Below, piece by piece: positions 41,032 to 52,324 of a DNA stretch of 64,000 nt; positions within the stretch are counted from its first letter, which is position 1; every line of letters starts with the position of its first letter. The stretch comes from Epiperipatus broadwayi (Eukaryota; Onychophora; Udeonychophora; Euonychophora; Peripatidae): positions 1 to 64,000 of the forward strand of contig JAQFVV010006707.1 in the NCBI GenBank assembly GCA_028023455.1, written 5' to 3'. Under the pieces are notes generated by a model. It worked only from the letters and a program-made list of their open reading frames with translations. It did no database searches and was not told the origin of the DNA. The translations under genes and the position numbers were made by a program.

Positions 41032-43179
41032 AAGCGTGAACCTCTCTATATTACCCCCGAGATTACGGGCTTCGAAACAAACATGACATAGCGTAAGGCT
41101 TTATTTATTTTCTTACATCGACAGTTATTCACGATCCACATAAGGGGGCGCCAGATACGATTATTTAAGTTGATTTTAACTACTCGCATCACCTTACATC
41201 ATGTCAAAACGATTTCGAAGTCTAATCCCACCCACTAGCTCAAAACTCCCAGCATGGACCAATAAGGTGTCTCAAGGTTGTTACATGATTGTTTCTCGAA
41301 TGACTCCTCCCGGAGAAGACGCGTTGTCCGCTAATTAAAATCAGCAAGGTTTTCTACTAAGTCGATCACGGCATAAAGATCGTTTATTGGTTATCACTGA
41401 CCTATGAGGTTGTTAAGCTTACGCCCCGAACACAAGGCTTACAAGTTCATCCCCCCGCTTTATTGTATATAATATAATTTATTGACGTTTATTTTGATTA
41501 TAGACCCGCCCGCTCTTAAATCTATCTTAACTAAGGTGAAATAAGAAACATCGTGACTTACGGCACGATGGTGACATAATTAATAAAATAACTAAATGAA
41601 AATTAAAATTAACTAAATCTACTTCAAAGATAAGTTATCACAGAATAAATAACTACGGTTGATTGTGTGTGAAAAGATTTGAGATATGCTCGACTTGATA
41701 AGATATTGAACAAGTTTATTAAATATGAAAAGAAACATTATTAATTTATTTATTACAAACATTATTAATTGATTTATTACAAAACATTATTAATTGATTT
41801 ATTACAAAACATTATTAATTGATTTATTACACACGCGCACATACATTCACGCCCACAGAGAACCATAAGTATTCATAACACAATTTGAATAACGAGAAAG
41901 TTCCTTTCTATTTGATAAATATATAATCTTTCCTTAGCTTCACTTAAGTTCAAAGTTCATGTTTACAAAGTTCAGTAACAAAGATAAACTATCATGACGA
42001 GGAAAGTCTTAAGATTTATTTGAGTAAATTTATGTTGGTTAATTACGAGATTGCCTTACGAGTTTATTAATTGAGTGAGTGAACAGAATAAAAAAACATA
42101 TTTACCTAGGATTTGTCTTGGTTGCAACGAAGGTCGATTGGTCTGGACGAGTTTGGGTATTTCACGGAACATTTCTTTTATTAGGAGCATTCACTTAACA
42201 CGACGATGTTATCAGAATTTCATAGCTTCGGAGATATTTCAGTAGCGGAGCGCCGATCAGTCACTGAAGGGTTTATTAGCCCCTCATGACAGTCGACGCT
42301 CTTGGTATTAATTTCATGATGATCATTTTAAATATTGAGGAATAACCAAGCTAATTCAGAACAATTCTAATTTTAAATAAAAGCATAAGCATCGGAATAA
42401 ATGAACAGGTGGTAATTCAGCGTACTGAGAATTGGAAAATAAAAAACAATAATGAGAATGTATCAATCGAACTGAATCGAATCGAACTGCATTCAACCAA
42501 TTTAACCAAATTCTTTCCAAAATTAATTATTGAATAGGTTTTGACTAGTATTTATAAAGGTTGATCCATATCTTGGGATCCAATCTACCCCCATAGTTCC
42601 CTGTTCTTGGAGTTGTCGTTCAGGTCCGCGTTTGAGGTACCTGATCACTCACTCTTTGTGCTAAAGGCAATATTTATTTTGGGACAATCTCATTTTGCAA
42701 TCTCACTCAACCAACCTTATTCCTTCACACCTCGAAGGCATGCGTGTGTGCGTGTGTTTTACTAGAACAATACAAGTTATTTTATATTTAGAAGTCGAGC
42801 ATTTATCTTTTCCTCAAATCTTTTCTATAAGTTTTATTCTAGTTAAAATTATATTTCTAAAATAAACATTTTCTAATTCCCCGTGGTGATTTTGATTGAT
42901 AATTATTTTTATTATTTTAGGAGTGCGTATTATATTTTATTATTTAGGAAAGCACATTATTTTTTGTTATTATTTTTATTATCTAAAGGCTTTAATCATT
43001 TAATTAGACGTTTTACCGTCTGCATTTTATCAATGTGTTTTATAAATGTATTTATGAGAGAAAGAAAACTATTACTAATTACGAAAATAAAGTTACGAGT
43101 GTTTTATGTTGCTTGCTGGTGTGTGTGTGTTTATCGATGTATCCTAGATTTAATATTGATGTAACGCTGTCTCGTTACA
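41029..43179 (-). mobile_element. TG...CA-bounded island, possible solo LTR (about 2.15 kb)
   Basis: A block of much higher GC set exactly into a TA repeat. It begins TGTAAGCGTGA and ends CTGTCTCGTTACA, so the two ends are an imperfect inverted repeat with TG/CA termini as in LTRs. On the minus strand it starts TGTAACGAGACAG, has a TATA-like TTTATAAATA near 42555 and an AATAAA-containing signal near 41100. No long open frame is present. Four 27-28-bp tandem copies of a unit containing AACATTATTAATTGATTTATT lie at 41749-41832. The last 20 bp (43160-43179) form a hairpin (TGTAACG/CGTTACA). A large non-autonomous DNA element is the alternative. Confidence 0.45.
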
Positions 43180-43294
43180 ATATATATATATATGTAAAAT
43201 AAATAAAATGTCTGTTAATTAAAAAAAAATTGTAATTATAATTGAAATAATAAATTTAAGGGTTTACAAACTATTACAAACAATCCTTAAATCT

Positions 43295-43338
43295 GCAGAA
43301 GTACTTTCGGTTAATTTCTTAAACCTGCCTCAACTGCC
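43295..43338 (-). ncRNA. Hammerhead-like motif with 8-nt core, element P copy 1 left arm
   Basis: Minus strand: stem I GCAG/CTGC (4 bp), core TTGAGGCA, stem II GGTT/AACC with a 9-nt loop, GAAA, stem III AG-TA-CT, cleavage base T. The stem III and cleavage segment GAAAGTACTTCT is the same as at the Penelope element end near 55.34 kb. Confidence 0.5.
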
Positions 43339-43357
43339 ATTAATTTTGAATTTAATG

Positions 43358-43400
43358 GCAGTTGAGGCAGGTTTAAGAAATTAACCAAAAGTACCTCTGC
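43358..43400 (+). ncRNA. Hammerhead-like motif with 8-nt core, element P copy 1 right arm
   Basis: Plus strand mirror: GCAG/CTGC, TTGAGGCA (43362-43369), GGTT/AACC, then AAAA instead of GAAA, and stem III changed by one base. Probably inactive. Confidence 0.42.
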
Positions 43401-43450
43401 GGATTTAGGATTGTTTGTAATAGTTTGTAAACAGTCAAATTTATTATTTC

Positions 43451-43490
<40 letters not shown>

Positions 43491-43492
<2 letters not shown>

Positions 43493-46019
43493 AAACAGTA
43501 AGATTCGTATTCGAATCTTAAGTTTCACCTTTTTCTGTCGTCTCTCACTGACCAATCTATCCCACCCAAATTTAAACTTTTTGGTATCGAATTGTGTGTG
43601 TAACAATATTAAAAATGTATAAATATATGTAGAATTTAGCATAAACACGTACACATTTCGATCTCAAATTAAAGGCAATAAATAGGGATAAAATAATATC
43701 ATTTAGATTTCTTTTAGTTATATAATTTTGTATAATTTTAATCATTTATTTTGGATTATAAAGTAGGTATTTATTGCTTTGTTTAAATTTCATTTAATAA
43801 TAATTCTAAAAAAATCTGATGTAATATTTAATTAAAAGTTAAAATAATCTTATGTTCCCTTTTTGTCTTTGAAGTTTAAAAGCATCGGTCAGTGATAGAT
43901 AATAGATTAATTAAAGAAAAATTCCCCAAAATATAATTAGTAAATGTAAAATGTAAACAATAGAATGGCAGCTTTCTTTAATTAAAAACCAACAAAATGC
44001 ATTGATTATCCTCAGGGCAGATTAAGTAGAACCTAAAAATATCTTAACAAAAATGCGAGAGATCAAGATAAGAAAAGAGGCCATCTGAGACTTGCTGGAG
44101 ACATTCACTTAAACTTTAGCTTTGCTCTCGACCACTGAGAGTCTCCTGAAATAATAAAAATAATTTGTTCCTGCCAAGGTATGACTAGATTATTCTCCAT
44201 CGGGAGATGGCCTATCGGATGCCGAACTTTCCATTGCCTGTCATAAATTCACCATGAAGATCTGCTGCCTGAAATAAATAAAAAAGCTGCTGCTGCTGTG
44301 AAATTAAATGAAATATTTAAATACAAGAAAGACTTGCCACTCGTGAACTTTTTGCTGCTAAACTAATGGAATCAGAAAATGTCTTATAGAAAAGGTACCT
44401 GTCTGCGTTCAAACTCTAGAGTACTCTAATAATATGCTATAGCCCTTCTTCATACTACTTATCTAAATTATAAATGTAAAAATTACCATATGTATAACTA
44501 AAACTGAATAATTAACTTAATGCGTAAATTTCTCTACTAATCTAGCTTACCTCATTCTATCTTGTGTGCATATTTCTAAAATCTACATTTTATCTATATT
44601 TGTTATTTAATTATTGCATGCTCATAATTATCTCAATTTTCAAAGTTTAAATCTATGATCGTTTGAAACAGTGAATGCGTGTCACATTTTCATTAATATG
44701 TACTTCATTGGGCCGAGGCAGAGTCCAGCCCGCATTCTTATTTCCTTAATAACTTTACTTTCATATAAATCGACATGCATTCAGTGCATCATTTATTGTA
44801 ATGCAGGGTCTACTACTCCGCAAATGGCTGGCATATTAGTTGTAATAACTCCCAGTTTATATATGTTTTGTATTTATTAAATCTAATGAATAATTCTAGA
44901 AAATCACATTTCTTTGAGAGTCGCCAGAGTTCGTGAGTAAATGTTGGTAATGTAGGGCCGAGTCAGAAATCTATTTAAATCTCATCATAATCATTTATAC
45001 AGTATACATGTATTATGTTTTAGAGATACGATGACCCATTCTGCCATGAAATTTCCAGATTCTTCAGGGTTGAAATTAACCCCAGTCGTCCTATACAAGC
45101 GGGCATAATGGGTGCTCCCGTAGGACTTGACAACATCATGCAGCCAGCCAGCAAATCTGTGACATGGACCGCTTGTCTCTGGTTATGCTTATGTGACACC
45201 TTACTTTGTCGGGCCGAGACCAGCCCGACATTCTTATAAACCCATTCGCGGCATTGCAGTTTCAATATACTGCCATTCCATATCGCCTTTCTAAAGCGAA
45301 CCACATGTTCCTTTACTCATTCTATTATTCTATATATCACTCCGCCTCTGCATTATCTTCATAATTCACTGTCAAATAAATGTTTGCCCTTAGTATAAAT
45401 AAATATTTTAATTAAATAAATATATGTCTGCCGTTACTCTTATAACCCATACTTTAGACTCTTGCATTGCAAAGGTATAAATCCCTCCAGGCATGCATTA
45501 GAAATACTTACTCAAGAATTTTAGGTAGCTAGATTACACCATCAAATAAATGAATTCCTTTTGTAAACAAATAAATCATGTATTCTTTAATATATAATCA
45601 CGTTGCAAATCCCGCTACTGAAGCTGTTAGTCCATAAAATATTATTAGTAAAGGATCTTATTAAAATGTATTATTAAATAATTTTAAACTATATGTCTGC
45701 AGTTATGTTTCATTTATTCGATATCCATTCTATATATTTCCTCGATTATGTAAATATGAATGCTTAATTAATATTAGTTTGATTATTGGCTAACTCGAGA
45801 ATAAAATCATGAGTCTCTTGCATATCCCTGACCACCGTGCCTAAGGAAATATTTACTAATGTCGCACCTTATGCATTGTTTCGTGGATTGCATTGTGGAA
45901 CCGATAAACTATGTTCAAACTCAGTACCACGGGTGGCTTTACTACTCGATGGTGCTGCTGTTCTGTATGGTGGACGAATTCTGCACTGTTTATGAGTCAC
46001 ACATTTTCTGACTGTTACA
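43491..46019. mobile_element. Second TG...CA-bounded island (about 2.53 kb), origin uncertain
   Basis: Begins TGAAACAGTAAGA directly after a TA tract and ends TCTGACTGTTACA just before ATGTATATAT and the LINE at 46022. The ends are complementary at 11 of 13 positions, with TG/CA termini. The interior is richer in GC than its surroundings. It holds repeated GGGCCGAG motifs (about 44711, 44955, 45210) and a 94-codon minus-strand frame (45304-45020) without a recognisable domain. It could be a solo LTR, a DNA element or a chance frame of two TA tracts. It is not similar in sequence to the island at 41.0-43.2 kb beyond the end design. Confidence 0.3.
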
Positions 46020-46021
46020 AT

Positions 46022-49000
46022 GTATATATCAATCATCAACCATTATCAATCCACTGCAGGATGAAGGTCTCTCCAAGTTTAATCCATCTTCTGCAATATT
46101 TAGCTTCTCTTCTCCACAACACCCCTGCACATTTTCTTATTTCATCCATCCATCTCACATGTGGTCTCTTTCTGGGTCTTTTACAATCTCTTGGGATCCA
46201 GTTTAAAATTTCAATTGTCCATCTATTATCATCTCTTCTAGCAATATGTCCAGCCCAACTCCATTTCAATCTTTTAATTTTTTCAATAAGGTCAGTAACA
46301 CCTGTTTGTTGTCTTACCCATACATTGCGTTTTCGATCTCTTCTTGTTACTCCCAACATACATCTCTCCATACTCCTTTGAGGGGTCTGAAGTCTCTGTA
46401 TTGCTCTTCTATTAAGTGTCCAAGTCTCAGATCCATAAGTAAGAATTGGTAAAACACATTTGTTAAAAACCATCCTTTTCAAACATATAGGTATATTTCC
46501 TTTTAGTATCAAGTTATTTCTACCAAAAGCACTCCAACCAAGTTTAATTCTATGATTAATTTCCTCCATTATGTTTCCATCTGTATTAATAATCTGACCA
46601 AGGTGTTTGTAACTGTTAACTTCTTCTAATTCTTCATAATCAATCTTTATTTTCATATTTTGAGCAAATTGATTAAACATTACTTTAGTCTTTTTAACAT
46701 TTATCTTTAGTCCTACTTTCTACTTTCATCTGCTAACTCCTGCAACATTTCCTGCAGCTCTGAAGCATTATTTGCAAAAACAACTACATCATGTGCGAAA
46801 TCTAAATGACTTAAATAATCTCCATTTACTCTCACTCCTTTAGTTTCCCATTTTAATCCACAAAATACTTCTTACAGAACTGCTGTAAAGAGTTTTGGAG
46901 ATATGGAGTCACCTTGTCTTACACCTTTTTCAATGTTGATTTTTCCAGTATCATTATGTAATCTAATTGTTGCTGTTGCATTTTTATAAATATTCTTTAA
47001 AATATGGCAATATCCTGGATCTATACCTTGATGATCCAATGCTTTAATCACTGAAGAAATGTGTATAGAATCAAATGCCTTTTCATAATCTACAAATCCA
47101 AAACATAATGACAATGCATATTCGTTTGTCCTTCCTATGACTTCTCTCAATGCCTGGATATGATCTATTGTACTAAAACCACTGTTAAATCCAGCTTGTT
47201 TTCTTGGTTGGTGGAAATCCAAATATTATCTTGGTAAAAATTTTATATAGAACTGATTAAAGGTTGATAGGTCTGTAATTTCTAATATCTTCTTTATCAC
47301 CTTTTTTAAATATTAATATTATTACTGCATTCTTCCAATCTTCCGGTACATCTTTATCATTTAGACATTTGGTATATAACTTTGCTAAAATTGTTTCTAT
47401 TTCTTCACCTGCTTCTTTTAATATATCAATTATAATTCCATTATTTCCTGGAGCCTTTCCTTTCTTCATACACTTAATTGCACGTCTCACTTCTTCATTT
47501 AAAATTCTGGGCAATTCGGAAGATATAATAGATATAGGAGGTACTTGTTCTTTATTACTATATAATTCTTGATAAAAATCTTCTACCAATTTCATGATGT
47601 CATCTCTCTTTTTAGTAATAATTCCATCTTTTTTTCTTATTGCAGATATAAATTTCCTACCAATACCTAAATGTTGTTTAATATTTTTGAGACTTTTATT
47701 TTCTTCTACCGCTTTCCTTGCTATTTCACAGTTATACTTTCTTATATCATTTTTAACTCTTTTCCATACAATTTTACAAAATTCGAGATATTCAATTCTC
47801 TCTAGTCTCAGTAGAAATTTTATTAGTCAATTGCTGCTTTTTTCTATCAGCTATGTTTGTAGCAGTTTTTAAAAGTGTATCAGTTATTTTCATATTAATT
47901 TCATTCAAATCTGAATCATGTTCAAAATCTCCTAACACTTGAACCTATTTGTAAGTTCTAATTTAAATTCATTAGAATGTTTCTGAAGATTAGGAATATC
48001 AACTGCAAATATTGTTTTTCTTAATAATTTTTGTCTCTCTAGTTTTACATTAACACGTAACTTACACCTTGCTAATCAATGATCACTTCCTGTGTTAAAT
48101 TTATTAAGAACATTACAATCTTGAAATATGTATTTTCTGTTAGTCAAAATATAATCTAATTCTGCTGTATCTTCATTTGGATGCTTCCATGTCCATTTCC
48201 TTTTAACATTTTTCTCAAAAAATGAATTCATAATATAAAGTTTTTCTTTTTCTGCAAACTCCACAAGTCTATGTCCACTCTCATTTCTATTACCATAACC
48301 AAAATTACCTACAGCAATTTCATCTTTCATTTGTCTACCAATTCTAGCATTAAAGTCTCCCATAACAATTTTAAAGTGTTGTTTACTCTGATCAAAAGCC
48401 TTTTGTACATCCATATAAAAATCTTCTACTACTTCATCACTATGAGAACTTGTTGGGGCATAAACCTGAATTATCTGCATTTGGTATCTGCTATTAAGTT
48501 GTAAAACTAATCTTGCCACTCTGTCCAATACACCATCAATCTCCACAATATTGTACTTCCACTTTTTATTTATAATGAATCCTACTCCACTTGTATTTCC
48601 AATATGTGTGCCTTTATAATAGAGTATATGTCCACTTTTTAAATCAATTGTTTCTTCTCCTTTTCTTCTAACTTCACAAAGTCCAATAATGTCCCATTTA
48701 ATATAAGACAGTTCTTCTTCTAATTCTTGCAATCTTCCTTCACTTGAAAGTGATCTGCAGTTGCAAGTACCTAAATAAAAAGTCATCATCAAATGGCAGC
48801 CTGGGTCCACAATCAGGGGATTCTTAGCACCCTCCACCTTTGGTTACCAACCGCTGCCTTGGTTGGTGACTTTACAGCCTCCTGGGAATAAGGGCCATGC
48901 TTTATTTTTGTCTGTCATAATTGTATATATGTATTGGAAAAATATTTATCATTTACACAAACATTCATTCTGCCTTATGAGGCACTGAGAAGAAAGACCA

Positions 49001-49242
49001 TGGTGCTTCTTGATCTTAAACTCAGAGGTAAAAAACCAATAAACTCACCATGCTGGCTAATGCGTGTTGGTGAGCAGCCCATCCATGTTCGTATACTATA
49101 TGAATAATCACATAGTAATAACAGCTGCAACGACAAGAACGTATGGAGTGGACATTAGGAATTTGCATTGCTCGGTTTCTTTAAGGCTTCCAAGAGGAAT
49201 CAAATGGTCTCCTTTCAGTTAATAGCAAACTCCTTTCTGCAG
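46022..49242 (-). mobile_element. RTE-like LINE, copy 2, near full length
   Basis: Highly similar to copy 1 (7171-10442) over its whole length, including about 405 bp of 5' untranslated sequence and the same first bases (CTGCAG) at 49242. The 3' end reads GGTTGATGATTGATATATAC. Two internal deletions separate it from copy 1: about 50 bp near 47800 and about 20 bp near 47222. Confidence 0.85.
46036..48837 (-). pseudogene. RTE-like endonuclease-reverse transcriptase, broken in several places
   Basis: Same protein as in copy 1, from the same ATG (48837). The first 253 codons are open and complete the endonuclease (GDFNARIG, then GSDH), stopping where copy 1 has arginine (CGA to TGA). After that come the deletion near 47800, an open segment 47595-47257 with KKGKAPGN, a deletion near 47222, an open segment 47222-46872 with FVDYEKAFDS and GVRQGDS, a stop near 46875, a 1-bp deletion near 46719, and an open C-terminal part 46680-46036 with YGSETWTL, WAGHIARR and RPHVRWMDEI. 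FADD is replaced in this copy's decayed stretch. It is non-functional. Confidence 0.85.
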
Positions 49243-49362
49243 CCATATATATATATAATCAAATCACATGTCACATGACCTAATTTAATAAGCTTGTATT
49301 TACAAATGTTATATATACAGGTTGCAAAACAAGCTCTTAACAAGCTCTGTAGAACATCCCCA

Positions 49363-49403
49363 ACTTCAGACCAGTTTCTGCTACTGGCAATCCTCAGTGA
49401 GGT
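49363..49403 (-). ncRNA. Type I hammerhead ribozyme, family C left copy
   Basis: Minus strand: stem I ACCTCA/TGAAGT (one mismatch), core CTGAGGA (49397-49391), stem II TGC/GCA with loop CAGTA, GAAA (49378-49375), stem III AC-TG-GT, cleavage base C (49369). All invariant core bases are present. Confidence 0.68.
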
Positions 49404-49737
49404 GCTAGGATATTCAAACATTAGATTAAAATACCAGGACAAGCCCAGCACTTTATCTAATGTATAACGAGTAGAAAATTCGAAAATTTCAGACATCCAT
49501 ATGTCTTTCAATCCAGCTATCTAACTTAAATAGCCATATGGGACTGAAATAAGTTCAGATACCACATATATTAATAGCTTTAGCAATATAAAATTGCCAA
49601 AGCCATCATACTAAAAAATAAAATTACAAAAGACATAGGGATGTCTGAAAATTTCAGATTTTGTACTTAATATTTATACATTAGATAAAGTGCTTGGCTT
49701 GTCCTGGTACTTTAATCTAATGCTTGAATATTCTAGC

Positions 49738-49777
49738 ACCTCACTGAGAATGCCAGTAGCAGAAACCAGTTTGAGGT
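49738..49777 (+). ncRNA. Hammerhead ribozyme motif, family C tandem unit 1
   Basis: Plus strand: stem I ACCTCA/TGAGGT is a perfect 6 bp, core CTGAGAA (G8 changed to A), stem II TGC/GCA, GAAA (49762-49765), stem III AC-CA-GT, cleavage base T (49771). The G8 change would be expected to cripple cleavage. Confidence 0.55.
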
Positions 49778-50117
49778 TGGGGATATTCTACAAAGCTTAT
49801 TAAGAGCTTGTTTTCCAAGATCTATATTTAACATTTGTAAACACAAGCTTATTAAATTAGGTTATGTGACATCTGACTTGCTTTTTTGATAATTTTATTT
49901 TTTGATATGATGGCTTTGGTGATTTTATATTGTAAAAGCTATTAATATATGGTGGATATGAACTTAGTTCAGTCCAATATGGCTATTTAAGTTAGATAGC
50001 TGGATAGAAAGACATATGAATGTCTGAAAAAATCAGATTTTTTCTAAATAGTTACACATTAGATAAAGTGCTGGGCATGTCCTGGGTTTTTAATCTAATG
50101 CTTGAAAATATCCTAGC

Positions 50118-50157
50118 ATATAACTGAAAATGCCAGTAGCAGAAACTGGTCTGAGGT
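50118..50157 (+). ncRNA. Hammerhead ribozyme motif, family C tandem unit 2
   Basis: Plus strand: core CTGAAAA, stem II TGC/GCA, GAAA (50142-50145), stem III AC-TG-GT, cleavage base C (50151), stem I strand TGAGGT. The 5' strand of stem I is decayed (CATATA). It lies 380 bp from the previous motif. Confidence 0.5.
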
Positions 50158-50185
50158 TGGGATATTCTACAAAGCTCTATGTATT

Positions 50186-50705
50186 ATTGTTATGATAATT
50201 AATAGAGAGAGGAGATAATATCCATTAAATAGAGAAACTTTAACCTTTTTTGTTACCACAAAATTCTCAATTACTACTAATTGACAATCCCTGAGGTTAA
50301 GCAAGTTTTACTCATAAACATATAATAGTTTTTTTGTTGGGAATCATTTGTTGAAGTAAAAGGGGACCTGTTTTACTTCAAACCCAAATTCTTGTGTATG
50401 GATTTAAACTCAGAAAGTTATTTTTGAAAAGTATCAGAATGTAAAAGAATAGCATTTTTTGACATTCTGAATATAATATTTTTAACTTCTCCAGAGAGTT
50501 GTAGGTGTTAAATTAAATGTTTCTATGGATTGTTGTTATAATAATAATTAATAGAAAAAATGATATCCATTAAATAGAGAGAAATTTTAACCCTTGTTGT
50601 TACCAATAAATTCTCAATTATTACTAATTGACAATTTCTTAGTCTAAGCAAGTTTTACTCATAAACCTATAATAGCTTTTTTGTTGAGAGTCTTTTGTTG
50701 AAGTG
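50186..50705. repeat. Tandem repeat G, period about 349 bp, 1.5 units
   Basis: AATTAATAG at 50197 and 50546 marks the register. Shared blocks include CCATTAAATAGAGA, TTCTCAATTA and CAAGTTTTACTCATAAAC. A TA tract cuts the second unit. Unit 1 contains a hairpin (TGAAGTAAAA/TTTTACTTCA near 50355-50385). It is a dimer-like layout as in the hammerhead families, but no hammerhead core was found. Confidence 0.65.

Positions 50706-50794
<89 letters not shown>
50706..50794. repeat. (TA)n microsatellite
   Basis: About 44 TA units between tandem repeat G and palindromic element P copy 2. Confidence 0.95.
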
Positions 50795-50796
<2 letters not shown>

Positions 50797-50878
50797 GTCC
50801 ATTAACTAAAACAAAATTGTAATCCTAATAAAAATAATAAATTTAACATTAATAAACTATTATAAACAGACTTTAAAT

Positions 50879-50924
50879 CTGAAGAAGTACTTTTTGTTAA
50901 TTTTTTAAACCTGCTTCAGCTGCC
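50879..50924 (-). ncRNA. Hammerhead-like motif with 8-nt core, element P copy 2 left arm
   Basis: Minus strand: GGCAG stem I, core CTGAAGCA, stem II GGTT/AACA (one mismatch), AAAA, stem III AG-TA-CT, cleavage base T. This copy keeps C as the first core base, which supports CTGARGCA as the ancestral form. Confidence 0.42.
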
Positions 50925-50954
50925 ATTAAATTAAAAAAAAATATTGAATTTAAT

Positions 50955-51000
50955 GGCAGTTGAGGCAGGTTTAAGAAATTAACTGAAAGTACTTCTACAG
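50955..51000 (+). ncRNA. Hammerhead-like motif with 8-nt core, element P copy 2 right arm
   Basis: Plus strand: GCAG pairs with CTAC (one mismatch), core TTGAGGCA, stem II imperfect, GAAA intact, stem III AG-TA-CT, cleavage base T. Confidence 0.45.
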
Positions 51001-51050
51001 ATTTAAAGACTGTTTATAATAGTTTATTACTGTTAAATTTATTATATATA

Positions 51051-51960
51051 TTATTGTACTGGTATAAATAAAATGAATAAGGTGGGATTGCCAAGAATGA
51101 TTATTAAATTACATTTTATAATAAATTAAATTAACTTGTTTAAAATTAAAGATACCTTATATGCCTTACCTGAACTTTCTAATTTATACCCATACAATAT
51201 TGTGGCAACTTAGTTAATAAGAATTAACAATAACAAAGTTATATTCCCTAGATGTTGTTTATAATGGTAATATTGGTAAATTGAACAAGTAATATCCTGG
51301 AAGAATAGCATAATATGATAACAACAATAGTTTATTTATTATTAATAAATAGACTATAAACGTAATGTTCTAAAATAGTGTAAAATAAAGTTTTATATGA
51401 ATATTTGTGTAGGGTGTTTAAACCTGTAGTGATTTAAAACAAGTGACCTACATTGATAACTAAAAGAAAATATGGATATATTTTAAGTACATCTTAATAA
51501 AAGGATATTCAATGAGGACTTTAATTTATTATGGTTTTATAATAAGAAAATATAAATAAGGTACTCAAAGTGCTTGAGTTGATAATAATTTATAATTTGG
51601 AATAAAATAATTATTTTTCCTTACTTATGCCTATATATATATTTTATCATCCATTCTTAAAAAAATGAACTAATATAAATAATTATAAATAAATATTATA
51701 AAATTTCAAATAAGTCTTAGTAATCCATATGTTCTAATGGTGCTTGTCTTATAGATAAAGATGCCATTGGATGGTGCCATTTTCCCGCTAAAACTTTAAA
51801 ATATGACCATTCCCAGGCTGTTGATTATAATAATTTTGCTGTTCTTTTTTGTAATGCGAAAATAAAAACAAAACAAAATCATCTTTTATAAATATTATTT
51901 TTTATTAACATATACAATTTAAATGATAATAATAAATGTAAAATAAAATCAACAAATTAC
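51051..51960. other. AT-rich stretch, no gene seen
   Basis: No supported frame, RNA gene or repeat. Confidence 0.5.
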
Positions 51961-52165
51961 AATTTGATTCGTGTTTTTTCTATCGTATATTTTTTTAATT
52001 GTGTTACAGCTTTTTTTATATCAATTATCTATCGGATATTTTTTTTACTTGTGTTACAGGTTTTTTTTATATCAATTTTCTATCGGATATTTTTTTACTT
52101 GTGTTACGACTTTTTTTTTTATAAATTTTCTATCGGATATTTTTTTACTTGTGTTAGAGTTTTTT
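51961..52165. repeat. Minisatellite, about 55-bp unit, four copies
   Basis: Repeated unit containing TCTATCGGATATTTTTTTAC and TTGTGTTA, four imperfect copies. Frames running through it are repeat artefacts. Confidence 0.8.
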
Positions 52166-52324
52166 TGTTGTTGTTGTTTAACTAAAAAATAATAATCGTA
52201 ATAAAAAGTAAAATTTCTTAGTCTATTTTTTTTAGTCTTCATTTTACATTTTTTTTTTACACAAAGAGATATTACGGCTATTTTTTACTTCAAATAGAAT
52301 GACAATAAAAAGTAAAAGTTGTTA

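Larger units (their letters stand above)
43195..43490. mobile_element. Palindromic element P, copy 1
   Basis: Arms of about 110 bp meet at about 43345. From the outside in: ACAAACTATTACAAACAATC, TCTGC.GAAGTAC, TTAATTTCTTAAACCTGCCT, CAACTGCCATTAA, and their complements. A second copy lies at 50795-51050, and both are next to TA tracts. Each arm has a hammerhead-like motif of the same type as in the Penelope-like elements. This suggests non-autonomous derivatives of a Penelope element end. Confidence 0.72.
49243..50185. mobile_element. Hammerhead family C: inverted copy plus tandem unit of 380 bp
   Basis: A minus-strand copy (about 49258-49620) meets a plus-strand copy that runs head-to-tail into a further partial unit (to about 50185). 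Predicted cleavage sites in the plus copies are 380 nt apart (after 49771 and after 50151). Shared blocks include CACATGTCACATGACCT, AGACATCCATATGTCT and TTAAATAGCCATATGGGACT. The element starts at the 5' end of LINE copy 2, separated by a short TA tract. It has no protein frame. Confidence 0.68.
50795..51050. mobile_element. Palindromic element P, copy 2
   Basis: Same palindrome as 43195-43490: AATAAACTATTATAAACAG at the outside, then GAAGTACTTT, TTAAACCTGC, AGCTGCCATTAAA, and complements around an AT centre at about 50935. TA tract on the left, AT-rich sequence on the right. Each arm has one hammerhead-like motif. Confidence 0.72.

Noticed and set aside
45020-45304. 94-codon minus-strand open frame in a GC-richer region
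   Set aside because: No domain recognised. It lies in a suspected mobile island and its length is within what chance allows at this composition.
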